This document shows, piece by piece, positions 35,772 to 47,825 of a DNA stretch of 64,000 nt (position 1 is its first letter; every line of letters starts with the position of its first letter). The notes below the pieces were generated by a model that worked only from the letters and a program-made list of their open reading frames with translations, had not been told where the DNA came from and searched no databases. This DNA comes from Isoetes taiwanensis (Eukaryota > Streptophyta > Lycopodiopsida > Isoetales > Isoetaceae): positions 2,394,608 through 2,458,607 of the forward strand of contig JAJEKV010000083.1 of assembly GCA_021234155.1 (NCBI GenBank), given 5' to 3'. A program made the position numbers and the translations under genes.

Positions 35772-38551
35772 TTTATCATGCGCCATTACCAATCCATTGG
35801 TCTTCTTGCATTCGGAGGTTCATTTGAGTTGCTTCCTCCATGAGACATATGCCTAGAGGTCCTAGAAAGCGCATACACAAGGCCAGGGATTTCCAGGAGG
35901 TATTTTTGCATTTTGTATTGACTCTTATGGTTCCATTGTGAGAAAGCCATGGCATTTTACTCTTTTGTACACGAATGTTTTTCTTTTCTCGATAAGTTTG
36001 GGCAAATATTATGTTTAGCATATGGCACATTGGGCTTATTTTTTCCAGCTCTATATCATTTGGTATTCGTTGTGTTCCATGTTTCTAGTTCTACAAGTTG
36101 CCTACTTCCTGGAGTGCTAGATTGCTCATTATCTCAAAATAGCCATTCTGGTGGTAAATTTGCACGTTCTCAAGTTGTTTGTGACAAGTGGTAAATTTGC
36201 ACGTTCTCAAGTTGTTTGTGGTTTGGTAAGCATCTGACATCTTGCATAGATATTACATTTGTTAGGGATATTGGTGACCTTATTTTGCAGGCTATGTTGT
36301 CCATATTTATTCTTTGCTATTTTTTGTTTGACGAATTTTGTTCGTTCCTAGGTGTTTGTTTCCGTTTTGGTATTTCTAGTGCTTGCACCACTCCAATTTG
36401 TCGTATGGATTTCATTATCTCTTATTTTTTTCTAGTTTCTTTATTCATATTTACTCCATGGCTCCATGATTTTTCGTCAAGCCAAACCTCCGGTGTTGTT
36501 GCCCGAACTTTATTATCTTTGGTCATGAGGTTTCTGAGTTGTATTGCTCCTTGTTCCATCATGTTGTGATAGATTTCATTTTTCATAGATATACTTTTTG
36601 TAGTGCATCTCTGTCTCATAGAGCATTAATCTACACTTACGTTGTTGCATTGTAGGTTTTGGTTCCTTACCCTTTTCTAGTATCTTGACAGGCGTATGCT
36701 TTTTCCTGTTGTTTCTTGAATTTGTTGCCTATGTTGCTGCATTTTTGTAATGTTATTTTTTGTTCCTTCAATCACATTTGCTCCAGAAGATTAGCTTGTT
36801 GTGCCATGGCTCCATCACACCTTTACTTCAATTGGAGTTCGGTCTTTTTTAGGTGCCCCTGCTTACTTTCAAGTTGTTCAAATTCGGTTCCATTGTTGTT
36901 CTTCCTCATAAGTCTCGCTTGTTCTATGGTTAAGTTCCTTCTAGTGCTCCATTGGCTCCAATATGCTATCGATCCTATAGATATGTTGGTCTTTCTGGCT
37001 GTGTTGTTCCTTTTAGGCATAGTTTGGGCACTGGTCTTGTGATGTGGGCTCTTGAATGTTTTTATTTATCATCTTCCAGCTTTCTGCTTTTTGACGGGTT
37101 GTTCCTACCCTTTACTTTTGTCAAACTTATTCTTCTTGAAATGCGCTTGAAATGCGCTCTTGGCAGGTTTATTATTTCACTTTTTGTCTTTTTAAGTTTT
37201 GTTCTTCTGTTGTATAGTTCGATGTCATATAGTTTGTGCTCAAGCATGATTATTTATTGTCTCACAATAGAGTTTAATAGGCAGAGCATGGTTATACTTT
37301 TTTGCTAGCAAGATTGATATGCGATTTGATCAGTCCTTTCAGATATGATATGAGTTAATTATGATAGCCCTCTAGTGGTTCCGAGGGTGCCATGTTTTTC
37401 TTACTTTATTTTCGGTGATTCTTTTTGTCCAACTACCTTACTTCACGTCGGTTCATCTTTCACTGCTTGTCTAGTCTCATTGATCACATTGAACACTGCT
37501 CTGTCGTTTTCATTTGCGTCGTTACCATACATCCATCCATCTTTCCATTTGGGTGGTTGGCATTACTGGCTTTGTTATTCTCATATTCTCTTGTTGTTTT
37601 AATATTCGTTGAATTTGTCTGCGATGTTCTGACTCATTGTCCCATTACTACTATAGCTTTCCTGCTCAGTTTAATATATTTTCTAGGTTTGATCCGGTTC
37701 GGGTTTGTCAGTTAGTCTTAGAGTCTTTTAGTGCTTTTTAGTTCAATTTTTTGTTTGTTTTGGTCTTAGTTCAATTTTTTTGTTAGTTCACTCTTTGTAT
37801 TTTAGTGTCAGTTTCTCTTTTAGTTTTTTAAGTTCATTTTTAGGCATTTTTTCTATGTATCCCTTTTGCTCCATATATTCATCAAGTTCACTCTCCTTCA
37901 TTTATTCTTTAACCTCTTAAATCGCCTTCTATTTTCTACTTGCTCAGTTCTTTATTTTGTCCTTTCAATTTAGTTTAACGTCTTGAAACGACTTGGCTCT
38001 TTTGCTGTTTTGTTTGGCCCTTGTAGTCAACTTGATCTTGGTTACCTTGTTCTTCTTTATCCCATTGATCGCATGTGCCTCTCGTCTCCCTTACTCATTT
38101 CACTGCATTTGCTCCACATTTGTTTTGCCATCTATTCTATTTTCTACTTCTGCCATTTTTGGCCCCCCATTTTCTCCAGTCGTTCTAACTTGCTCCATTC
38201 GTTTATTTATTTTTCCTCTATTTATCCATTTGCTCTAGATTCCTTTTTTGTCCTCTCATTTCAGTTGCTCATTTCGCCTCTTCCGTCGTTTTTAGTTCTT
38301 TTGTTCCTTATTTGTCCATCTCCTTCGTTTGTTTAGCTCTTCTCCTTCTTTTCCTTGATGTTCGTTTATCATATTCTTGCCTTTTGCTCTGTTTATCCTG
38401 ATTTCTTCGCCAATTCTTCTTTGTTGTTCCTTTGTCTGATCCATTCTAGTTGTCCTATTTTTTCCCTATTTTTCCTTCATTTCACTTTTGTCCCATTTTA
38501 CCTAGTTAGTAGAGTTTGCTCATTCTAATTGAAGTAGATTCCTCTTCTATT
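35772..38551. other. pyrimidine-rich tract, second part (unit 1)
   Basis: Continuation of the T-rich plus strand with many TTTGCTC, TTGTTC and TTTTAGTTC phrases. It has no domain-bearing frame on either strand. The 26-bp phrase GTGGTAAATTTGCACGTTCTC... is duplicated at 36151-36176 and 36188-36213. Confidence 0.5.
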
Positions 38552-38589
38552 GGCTAGTTGGTTGTATCATAGGACCCATCCTAGGAATG
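38552..38589 (+). repeat. 38-bp direct repeat, left copy (unit 1)
   Basis: GGCTAGTTGGTTGTATCATA followed by GGACCCATCCTAGGAATG recurs at 40088-40125 with three mismatches. The pair brackets the 1.5 kb that holds the split TATA block and the hairpin array. It could mark an old insertion. Confidence 0.65.
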
Positions 38590-38611
38590 CCACGGTTCTA
38601 GATAGCAATAT

Positions 38612-39068
38612 AACCGACATTCCTTGGATGGGGACGCCTTTCCTCACAATAGATTATATTTTCTATTCGAACCCATCCTTGAGAAGCCTGAAGAGGCTAT
38701 TCTAAAGGAAAAAATGGTAAAAAATCTCAGGGATAGCCTTCAAGAGGTCAAAATAGCAAAAAGCAATGATAAATTTGTTGCTAAATATTCTGTTCTTGCT
38801 ATAGTAATCAGGGAGAATCACTGAAGCCTACAATGGCAGCCAAATTGTTGAAATTACATCCACAGAATATAAATCTTGTAGCAAAAAGAAGGAAGCAAAT
38901 GTCATTGATTGGAGCAAATTTGTGGTTAGCTTGGGCCAAAACCAAGAACAAATGTTGTAGATTGCTTCCAAAAGAATTTGATTGCCTCTATTTATACCGC
39001 CTTCTTTCTCATTTCCGGTCATCGTTCTCTTGAGCTTCTTCCATTTCTCGCTCTTTCCAGGGCTCCAT
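38612..39068 (+). repeat. TATA-bearing block, copy B, split by about 350 bp (unit 1)
   Basis: Copy A sequence is found at 38612-38646 and 38997-39068. The intervening 38647-38996 is exon-like: one frame reads KPEEAILKEKMVKNLRDSL and SNDKFVAKYSVLAIVIREN, then a shifted frame reads EAYNGSQIVEITSTEYKS. The inserted piece looks like a fragment of a coding gene of unknown family, broken by one frameshift. Confidence 0.55.
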
Positions 39069-39298
39069 AAGTTTCCGCCCCCTCCCTCTATCATATCTAA
39101 TTTGGTTTGTCGTATCTACATCTGATTTTTCAAATTCTCATTGTTGGGGCTGCTCATTTTCCTATTAGTCGATTAATCATCTTTATGTCTGTTTGTTTTT
39201 TTCTACACTTCTCGGATCGCCCTGCAGTCCCTGATAATCCCCCATGTTTTCTTTCTATTCTCTTTAATGGTGTATATGTTCTTACTTTTCATTTGTTC

Positions 39299-39522
39299 CT
39301 CGACGTGGCATTGTAGCCTATGAGGTTTACTTATCATTTCATTCTTTCTCGGCGTGTAATGCGACCTCGGGACGTAATTTTCATCTTTATTTTCTCTCGG
39401 CGTGGCAATGTAGCCTCCGAGACAGCACTAATCAGATGTTCTTTCCCGCGATGATCATTCCATAGGCGATTCCTGATTGGTCGGCTGCTATTTCTTTCTC
39501 GGTGTGGCCTTGGAGCCTCCGA
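39299..39522 (+). repeat. four-copy array of a hairpin motif (unit 1)
   Basis: The motif CTCGGCGTGGCAATGTAGCC followed by TCCGAG occurs at 39299-39324, 39348-39372, 39396-39421 and 39498-39522 with variation. CTCGG pairs with CCGAG, and GGC with GCC, giving a short stem-loop. Spacing between starts is about 49, 48 and 102 bp. Confidence 0.65.
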
Positions 39523-41990
39523 ACCTTATTATTTTTTTGAAATTATATCCACTGATGCGCAAGGCACTTAACTCCCTAACGGGTCTTCTCTCATTCTGCA
39601 GGTTACTTTTGGGGAGTATCTTGGTTGTCACAGTGTGAGTGGTCATGCTTCATCTTTGGAGACCTTCGCCATCCTGTTTATCGGGGATCTGTTGGGTGAT
39701 TGAGACTAGCAGTTGAGCATCCTCTTTTGGATGCTTCAACTCTTTGTTTGGCGATCATGTAATTCAAGTTATCTCCATTTTGTTTCGAGCACTGCGGCAT
39801 GTCGAGAACGTTGGCAGCTATCTCTCATCAGGGTTTCATCGAAAACCCAGAAGGGCGGGGTTTATCATCTTGGCGAGAAGTTCTCAGTCGCCTCACCTTT
39901 GCTTAACCTGCGCGGCAGATGCTTCATCTTTTATCTTGTATTCTTTATTTGTCGTCATGCTCTCGATGATTGTCTAGTTTCGGAGCATTTCTCAAAAAGT
40001 TTTTCAAAAAACTTCTACCCCTATTACGGGGAACCAAAATTGTATTCAACGTTTCTAAAGAGCTCAATGAGAACACCACTTCACTTCGGCCAGTTAGTTG
40101 TATCATAGAACCCATCCTAGGAATGTATGATTACATATGAAACTATGCTAATTGGATTGGCATCGCTAAAAGTACACAAACAAGGAAAGAAAAATTGGGC
40201 TGGATGAAATGACCACACTCAATAACTTATTATTGAAACCATAGTTTGATTAGAAAAAGAGTTAAATATAGTAATTTGAGAGTAAAATAGTGTCAAATTA
40301 CAATGAAACCATGCATAAGAAAGTGCATTGTCAGCTTCAAAGAAAGGAAGGTGTCAATGAAGTTGCAAGGTCAGGCTGAACATCATCATATCATTTGCCA
40401 ACTTCATTTATTCATTTAAATCATCCCATTGACGATGGGTTATTTTTAAGTATCCCTGTAAATTATCATAGTTGGTTTTGTGCCCTCATATTATTCCGTT
40501 TCCAAAGATTATAAGGTATAGCTCGTTACCTATCTGGGCCAGTGTGCTGATGGATTGATAAGGTTGGGCTTTTTACCCACTCGTAATGCGTGGCATGGGC
40601 TTTGCACAATAATACAGCAGGGCACAAGCCACAACTTTCTTCTTTTTGAGAGTGTTGTAGGGAATGGAAGGAGTGTTTTTGGAAAGATGGAGCATTATCT
40701 AGAGGTTATTGGAAGATTTGAAGGCATTTCATTTAAAACGATAGTTTTTATGGCTAACTTTGAGGAGAGTTGGATCTTAGAGGCCTTTCAACTTTGGGGT
40801 GTTATGTTTCTTTAGTCAAATTTGTTTTATAATCTAAATCCTACATTGCAACCAGGAAACTGCTGTCGAGTAGGAATTGTTTCGTAGGTTATTTATGAGG
40901 TACGTTTTGTTGCATATACACGTTGCATGGACATTTGGCATGATATGTTGGTCTAGAACTGGAGTTCTGAAGTAAAGCTGTTAGTTTGTGCAGATGATAG
41001 CGAATAGCAAGAACAAGGGGTTTTGAACAGGGATTTCATTATGTTAATTCAAAATTCATAGATTGTCTAATTAGGTGTTGAATTTGTTAAGCTACTTTGT
41101 TGTTCTTAGGCTAGATCTGTGGTCACGAGACTCATCCAAGTCTGTAATAATTCTAAAGTTTTCATCATTTTTAAAGTTGGAGTTCTTTGAGTGGATCTAT
41201 GCACTTCTTTGGGCGGATCTTGGAGGTTTGGCTTCATTTAATTTCTAAGATTATTCTACCTGGATTATTTTCATGCTAAAGCTTCTTTCCTATTATGGAT
41301 AAGAAACATTTGGATACTGTCATTGGGAAATATACACGATTAGATGCACAAGACAAGCAAAAGTTTGATTCAGATGAAATTTCTTTGAGTACTATCCGTC
41401 TAGCAAATGATACAAAAATACATGATTGGGTATTGGATATTTTCTCTAATTGAAATTGATACCAACGTTTACTATGTGCTTATTAAAAGATAACCCTAGC
41501 AAGGTTTTATGCAATGCCTTTGAAATGTTAAGGCAGCTATTTTTATGTCAAATAATTTAATGGACTACATAAATATTCAAAGAATCGTTATTTTGATCAT
41601 CTTAGAGCTAGAAAATGGTTCTAAGAACTACAAAATGGTTAAGAAGCGTATATTGAGAGGTTAAACATGGAGGCCTAATTATTGTATCGGTAGTTCACGA
41701 ACCGAATGGAGAGGTCCATCTCATATTTGGGGAATTGCATTGAGCCCATATAAACACACCCATGTTTACTATTTCTCTCGCTAATGCGTCGTAACCACAT
41801 GTTTACTATTTCTCTTGAGCCAATTTTATCGAGGTGTTGGTATAATTGAATGCACATGTGCTTCTAGACTATCACATATAGGAGGTTCGAACTCTTCAAG
41901 CATAGGTATTGCTTTGGCTTTCACATGTCTAGAATTAATATCATTTTGACACAGCATAATTTTGATAAAGAGAAATGTTCGCGGCGGCCT
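39523..41990. other. end of unit 1: no supported gene
   Basis: Positions 40088-40125 carry the right copy of the 38-bp direct repeat. Positions 41229-41292 repeat 30733-30790, a piece of the conserved-gene copy. They are followed at 41299-41452 by an open frame reading MDKKHLDTVIGKYTRLDAQD that ends at a TAA. Frames at 39713-40108 and 40555-40815 have no recognisable domain, and the latter is broken in the second unit. Confidence 0.4.
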
Positions 41991-42133
41991 ATTGCCTCTA
42001 ATACTACATCAAAATTTAAGAGAAAGGTTGCAATGCAAACAAGTAACTACAGGACCGTTAAAATGATGAAACAACTAGGTCAAATCATATTCAACCTTTT
42101 CAAGGGAAAATTTGTTGGTGCCGGGAGTCTGAT

Positions 42134-42540
42134 TCATCTCAAACTTGATTGCTGATACATGTCTTCAAGCAGCTCCCAACTACCATCGTGCTGGATAGCA
42201 TAGTACAAACCAGCCAACATACGTTCATTGATATTGTAGGTCTGACCCCAACGATCATGTACAATTTTGTCAGGAATATGCCTCGGCTTAACACACTTCA
42301 CCACATAGAAATCTGCATTCTCCTGATTGCCTTCCTCGACTACAACTGCAAAGTTGTCATCTTCCTCTATGTTTTCACTAAGCATTCTCCATCACCTTCA
42401 AAAAATGCCTCAGCAACTTTGTCTTCAAGTGCTTCACCACTTATAGGCTTTAGTATCACATACTTCCAATTCTTCACCATGTGTCTGTTCACACAAGATG
42501 ACCAGTTTCCTTCAATTACCACAGAAAGAACTTAAACCTC
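42134..42540 (-). pseudogene. unrecognised ORF with one frameshift, unit 2 copy
   Basis: On the minus strand the sequence from 42540 reads VIEGNWSSCVNRHMVKNWKY and EALEDKVAEAFFEGDGE. It shifts frame near 42385 and continues FAVVVEEGNQENADFYVVK, then DKIVHDRWGQTYNINERML and WELLEDMYQ. It is acidic, with a plausible folded segment at the end. It may be a fragment of a transposon-encoded or lineage-specific protein. I do not recognise the family. No start, splice sites or neighbours define a full gene. Confidence 0.45.
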
Positions 42541-42885
42541 TATGAGCCACCCTTATGGTTGATTTAGCCATGTACATCCTAATATTGTGTATTTCCTCTG
42601 GTCCCTTCTACCATAGCACAACTCGTCATCTACAAACAATGTATCTATGTGCGAGTTTAGTACTAAACCTAGCACATGAGGATTCTAGTTGACTATAATA
42701 GCAACTTTAAACTTCTTTAGAGATAGACAACAGATTGTAAAGCAGCAATCTTGTGCTAACATAATGTCTTGTCTGACCCAAATAGTATACACATGGATGA
42801 CTAAAAGTGATGCAAGCATTTTCCTATGAACAGAGTATGAACAGGGCATTCTGGAATAAAATATAATACGTAGAAGTGATGCAAG

Positions 42886-45800
42886 CAGTGATTGATTAAC
42901 TTATAAGGGTAGGGTCTATATTTTTTTTAAGGGCAAATTTTGATGTGCCCTTTAGTATACCCTTAAGTGCACAATTCGAATTGCCCTTTTTTTTTTTTTT
43001 TAACTAGGATCATAAAAAGAGCAACTTATTTTAAGCAAATAGCTTACTAGTTTTAGAAAGAGGACATACTTTACTAGTACTTAGTATCATATTTACAATA
43101 TACTTAACTGAAATATGAGGTCCCGAAAGTATCAAGCAAGCTACCAAAGTTCTATGATCTGCCTATCTTTGTCATTTTTTTAATTCTTTGTATAAACGTA
43201 TATCTAATCTACATCTTCCATCTCTTTTAGACTCATCAGTGACACAAATATCAGCATGTTCCATCTCTTGAAATTTAATCTCAGCTTCTATCCTCATCTT
43301 TGATGCTATTCAACTCAATCTTAGGAATATATTCTACTGTAGCACACACCATAACAAAAATAATATTCTATAAAAAGTAGTAGAATAATTGATTAGTCAG
43401 CTCAGTGGATTTTGCTGGAACTCGAATGGAAAATTGACAAACAAGAGCTTGCTCTCATGTACGTGATTGTTAGATTTTCTTTACTCATTTTTCCTTCTTC
43501 GCCAAATAAATGACAACCACATTCATTAATTTTAATCAATCATTGAGTTGAGGGATATTGATTAAATTTACTAACCTTCTTCAACACATATCTTGCTAGA
43601 TTTTTGCTACTCGTTTTTCCTTCTTCGCCAAACAAATGACAACTAAATTCGTTAATTTTAATCAATCATTGAGTTAAGGGATATTGGTTAAATTTACTAA
43701 CCTTCTTCAACACATGTCTTGTTAGATTTTTGCTACTCGTTTTTCCTTCTTTGCGAAACAAATGACAACCACATTCATTAATTTTAATCAATCATTGAGT
43801 TGAGGGTATTCATTATATTTACTAACCTTCTTCAACACATATCCAAGTATTTTTTGATAAAACCCAATAGTAGATAAGATAGTAAATAACAAACACAAAT
43901 AAATAAGTATAAAACTATATTCAGAGCAGGTCCTTATCAAGAGGACTCGTTAACAAAATATTAAATGACATATTCAACAAAATTTGGACTTATTCAGATT
44001 TAATAGATAACACTTCAAGAACGCCATTATAAGAATATATGTATTGTGTGATTCTTCTTGATTGTTATAATTTTTATAAGTTTATCTTTAAATTAAAACT
44101 ATAATGGTTATCAAAGAATAAACTTGATTTTCAAACTAATTTTTATTTGAATCTATTTAAAATTAGACATTTCAAGAATATAAAAATTTCAATTTTTATT
44201 GATTTAACAGATTCAAAATTTAGCAATCATGATAATTAAATGAAATCTGATGGTTTGATAAGCGATTGACTTAAAACTATTATTAGGATTTCACAATTTA
44301 CAAGCCTTTACATTTAAAAATACTTTAAGGAAGGTTTTAGGTTGAAATTAATTAAATGATATAAAGTTATTGGTTTAATAATAACTATTAAATAATTTTT
44401 TATTGATGAAATAAAAAATATTTTAATCAAATATAAACGTAATCATTTAATTAATTTCAATGTAAAACTTTCTTTAAATATTTTTAAAAAAATAGCATTT
44501 TAATTATACAGGGTTATCTTCGATGAAAATTTAATTCTAAATAGATGGAACCAAGAATTAGTTTAGAAAGCAACTTTAAAACTTTAGTAAGTATCATATT
44601 TTTTATCTAAAGATAAACAGAACAAATTAGCGGCGCCGCCAGAGGTCTCTTCCGGGATACCTCCTGCAAGCGGAGTTTCCCGCCGTAACCTTTATTGACC
44701 CTGAAATTTCCCCCTCGGACGGCACATCGGCATTCCTTCTCTGTTCTATTTTCTGTGAGTTTGAGCGTCGGAACTGTGGCGTCAGGCTGCTGCATGAAGG
44801 TTCTAGCTGTTAGTTTGGGTCAGATGGCCTGGTAACAAGATTACAGGCGTGATTTTCTTATAGCGGCTCATTTTCTTGAAGATTTTCGTCAGGATTTCTG
44901 TGTGTTGCATTTTACGTGTGAGCTCATTTGTTTAACCGTGGCGCCCGGTACAGCTTGCGTGAAGGTTTTAGCTGTTAGTTTGTGTCAGGTGGCCTTGTAA
45001 GAAGGTTATAGGCATGATTTTCTTATAGCGCCTCATTTTCTTGAAGATATTCGTCAAGATTTCTGTCTGTTCCACTTTCTGTGAGCTTTACCGTCGGAAG
45101 TGTGGCGCCAGGGTACTGCATGAAGATTTTAGCTGCTAGTTTGAGTCAAGTGGCCTTGTAGGAAGATTAGAGGCGTCTTTTTCTTATAGCTCCTCATTTT
45201 CTTGAAGATCTTTGTGATTAGGATTGTCTTCGCGTTGGCGCTGGTCTTCTAGTGTGGATCTTCGATATATTTGGTGATTTTGGTATATTTGAGATCTTTG
45301 ATTATTGCTTTCTTTACATTGTTGCTTGTGATAATCAATAAAGACAAAAATACATTATTAGATTTGAATATGTCCAAATTTTGTTAAATATGTCATATAA
45401 AGGTTTTTTTCAATGATGCCCTTATTTTCAAAGGGTCCTCATTTTTTGCCCTTTTATGGTGAAGGGCAAATTTTTTATTACCCTTATAAATAATGAAACA
45501 AATTAAGAAAATCCCTTAATTGGAAGGGTTGGAGGCCTATTTAAGGGTGAGCAACGTTGTAAAGTTGATCATTGGATGCAAGCATTTTTCTAAGTTAAAA
45601 ACTTCGATTGAAGCCATAGCTTGTAAACCATTTCTTTGATCCAAAAGATAAGACAATATGTTTTACTTTTCAAATCTTGCCTTTCTTCCATGCTTTCTTT
45701 CTGCTGTAGCATTCCGACAGAGGAAAGAAATGAACAACTCACGTTCTTGCATGTTCATGAATGTACTAAGAAAAAGAGTCAAGATATCTCCGTTCTTCAG

Positions 45801-47674
45801 TTCAATCGCCTCAACAAAACAACAGGAACCATCGGATGCCTCGATTCCTGGTTCTTATGCCTCAAAAAAAACACCTACCTCAAAGAAATAACCGGATGTC
45901 TTGATTCCTGCTTCTTTACCCTCAAGATTAGCGGATCTTGAACTGATCTTGCACAAAAGTTCAAGTAAGAAATCCAGTAACAAATAAGGCAAGAAATCGC
46001 TCAGAAAAACCTTCAATCATGGAAAAAAAATCGCTCTATTCTTGCCGAAAGCGCTAACGCTGTTGTTCCGGCAGGCCAAAGCCTAACGAAAACTTCACGT
46101 TAAGGGAATGTCAGTTTAGCAGACATTCTGGCGTTAAGGGAATGTCAATAAAAAATTATTTAATAATTATTATTAAACGAATAACTTTATATCATTTAAT
46201 TAATTTCAACCTAAAACCTTCCTTAAAGTATTTTTAAAAGTGTAAAGATTTGTAAATTGTGAAATCCTAATAATAGTTTTAAGTCAATCGCTTATCAAAC
46301 CATCAGATTTCATTTAATTATCATGATTGCTAAATCTTGAATCTCTTAAATCAATAGAAATTAAAATTTTTATATTCTTGAAATGTCTAATTTTAAATAG
46401 ATTCAAATAAAAATTAGTTTGAAAATCAAGTTTATTCTTTGATAACCATTATAGTTTTAATTTAAAGATAAACTTATAAAAATTGTAACAATCAAGAAGA
46501 ATCACACAATACATATATTCTTATAATGGCGTTCTTGAAGTGTTATCTATTAAATCTGAATAAGTCCAAATTTTGTTGAATATGTCATTTAATATTTTGT
46601 TAACAAGTCCTCTTGATAAGGACCTTCTCTGAATATAGTTTTATACTTATTTATTTGTGTTTGTTATTTACTATCTTATCTAATATTGGGTTTTATCAAA
46701 AAATACTTGGATATGTGTTGAAGAAGGTTAGTAAATATAATGAATACCCTCAACTCAATGATTGATTAAAATTAATGAATGTGGTTGTCATTTGTTTTGT
46801 AAAGAAGGATAAACGAGTAGCAAAAATCTAACAAGAAATGTGTTGAAGAAGGTTAGTAAATTTAACCAATATCCCTCAACTCAATGATTGATTAAAATAA
46901 ACGAATTTAGTTGTCATTTGTTTGCGAAGAAGGAAAAACGAGTAGCAAAAATCTAACAAGATATGTGTTGAAGAAGGTTAGTAAATTTAATCAATATCCC
47001 TCAACTCAATGATTGATTAAAATTAATGAATGTGGTTGTTATTTGTTTGACGAAGAAGGAAAAATGAGTAACGAAAATCTAACAATCACGTACATGAGAG
47101 CAAGCTCTTGTTTGTCAATTTTCCATTCGAGTTCCAGCAAAATCCACTGAGCTGGCTAATCAATTATTCTACTACTTTTTATAGAATATTATTTTTGTTA
47201 TGGTGTGTGCTACAGTAGAATATATTCCTAAGATTGGGTTGAATAGCATCAAAGATGAGGATAGAAGCTGAGATTAAATTTCAAGAGATGGAACATGCTG
47301 ATATTTGTGTCACTGATGAGTCTGAAAGAGATGGAAAAACGTAGATTAGATATACGTTTATACAAAGAATTAAAAAAATGATAAAGATAGGCAGATCATA
47401 GAACTTTGGTAGCTTGCTTGATATTTTCGGGGCTTCATATTTCAGTTAAGTATATTATAAATATGATACTAAGTACTAGTAAAGTATGTCCTCTTTCTAA
47501 AACTAGTAAGCTATTTGCTTAAAATAAGTTGCTCTTTTTGTGATCCTAGTTAAAAAAAGGGCAATTCGAATTGTGCACTTAAGAGTATACTAAAGTTTGC
47601 CATGCACGAATAAGGGCACATCAAAATTTGCCCTTAAAAAAAATATAGACCCTACCCTTATAAGTTAATCACTG
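42886..47674. mobile_element. foldback-type transposon with 1.5-kb inverted arms, unit 2 copy
   Basis: The left arm 42886-44405 and right arm 46146-47674 are inverted complements with the three 126-bp internal repeats. The core 44406-46145 again contains the diverged third arm (about 44410-44630) and the three 155-bp repeats (about 44790-45215). TAGAAGTG lies 7 bp outside the left arm start (42871-42878) and again at 47684-47691 beyond the right end. It is a candidate target duplication if the termini extend a little further than the clear match. Confidence 0.8.
45636..46145. other. foldback core, right part of unit 2 copy
   Basis: The small plus-strand frame starting MIQKIRQYVLLFKSCLSSML is shared with 27860 onward, but its downstream half is in a different frame. 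It is unlikely to encode a conserved protein. Confidence 0.4.
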
Positions 47675-47825
47675 ATCTAAGAATAGAAGTGCATTAATTC
47701 GCCTCAAGCTTCCTTGTCGTTGCCGCCGTCTTCGGCCTCGTCTCGGCGCCATTGATTGCTCAAACTTCAAGAACAAGAAAATAAAAGCCGCATATAAAAG
47801 GGTTGGGGTTTAGTCGAGACCAGCT

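Larger units (their letters stand above)
24208..41990 (+). repeat. large tandem duplication, unit 1 (17.8 kb)
   Basis: The unit begins ATTGCCTCTAATACTAC and ends GTTCGCGGCGGCCT. The next base starts a second copy in the same orientation. Similarity is very high along the whole unit, broken by a 1.43-kb stretch present only here, a 27-bp stretch near 36775-36801, and clusters of small differences. No terminal repeats mark the ends, so it is a segmental duplication or assembly product, not a transposon. Confidence 0.9.

Noticed and set aside
37983-38336. 117-codon hydrophobic frame (duplicated at 54413-54766) that looks like a membrane protein
   Set aside because: It arises from the T-rich strand, like many neighbouring frames in all three phases. 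There is no start context, splice structure or family resemblance.
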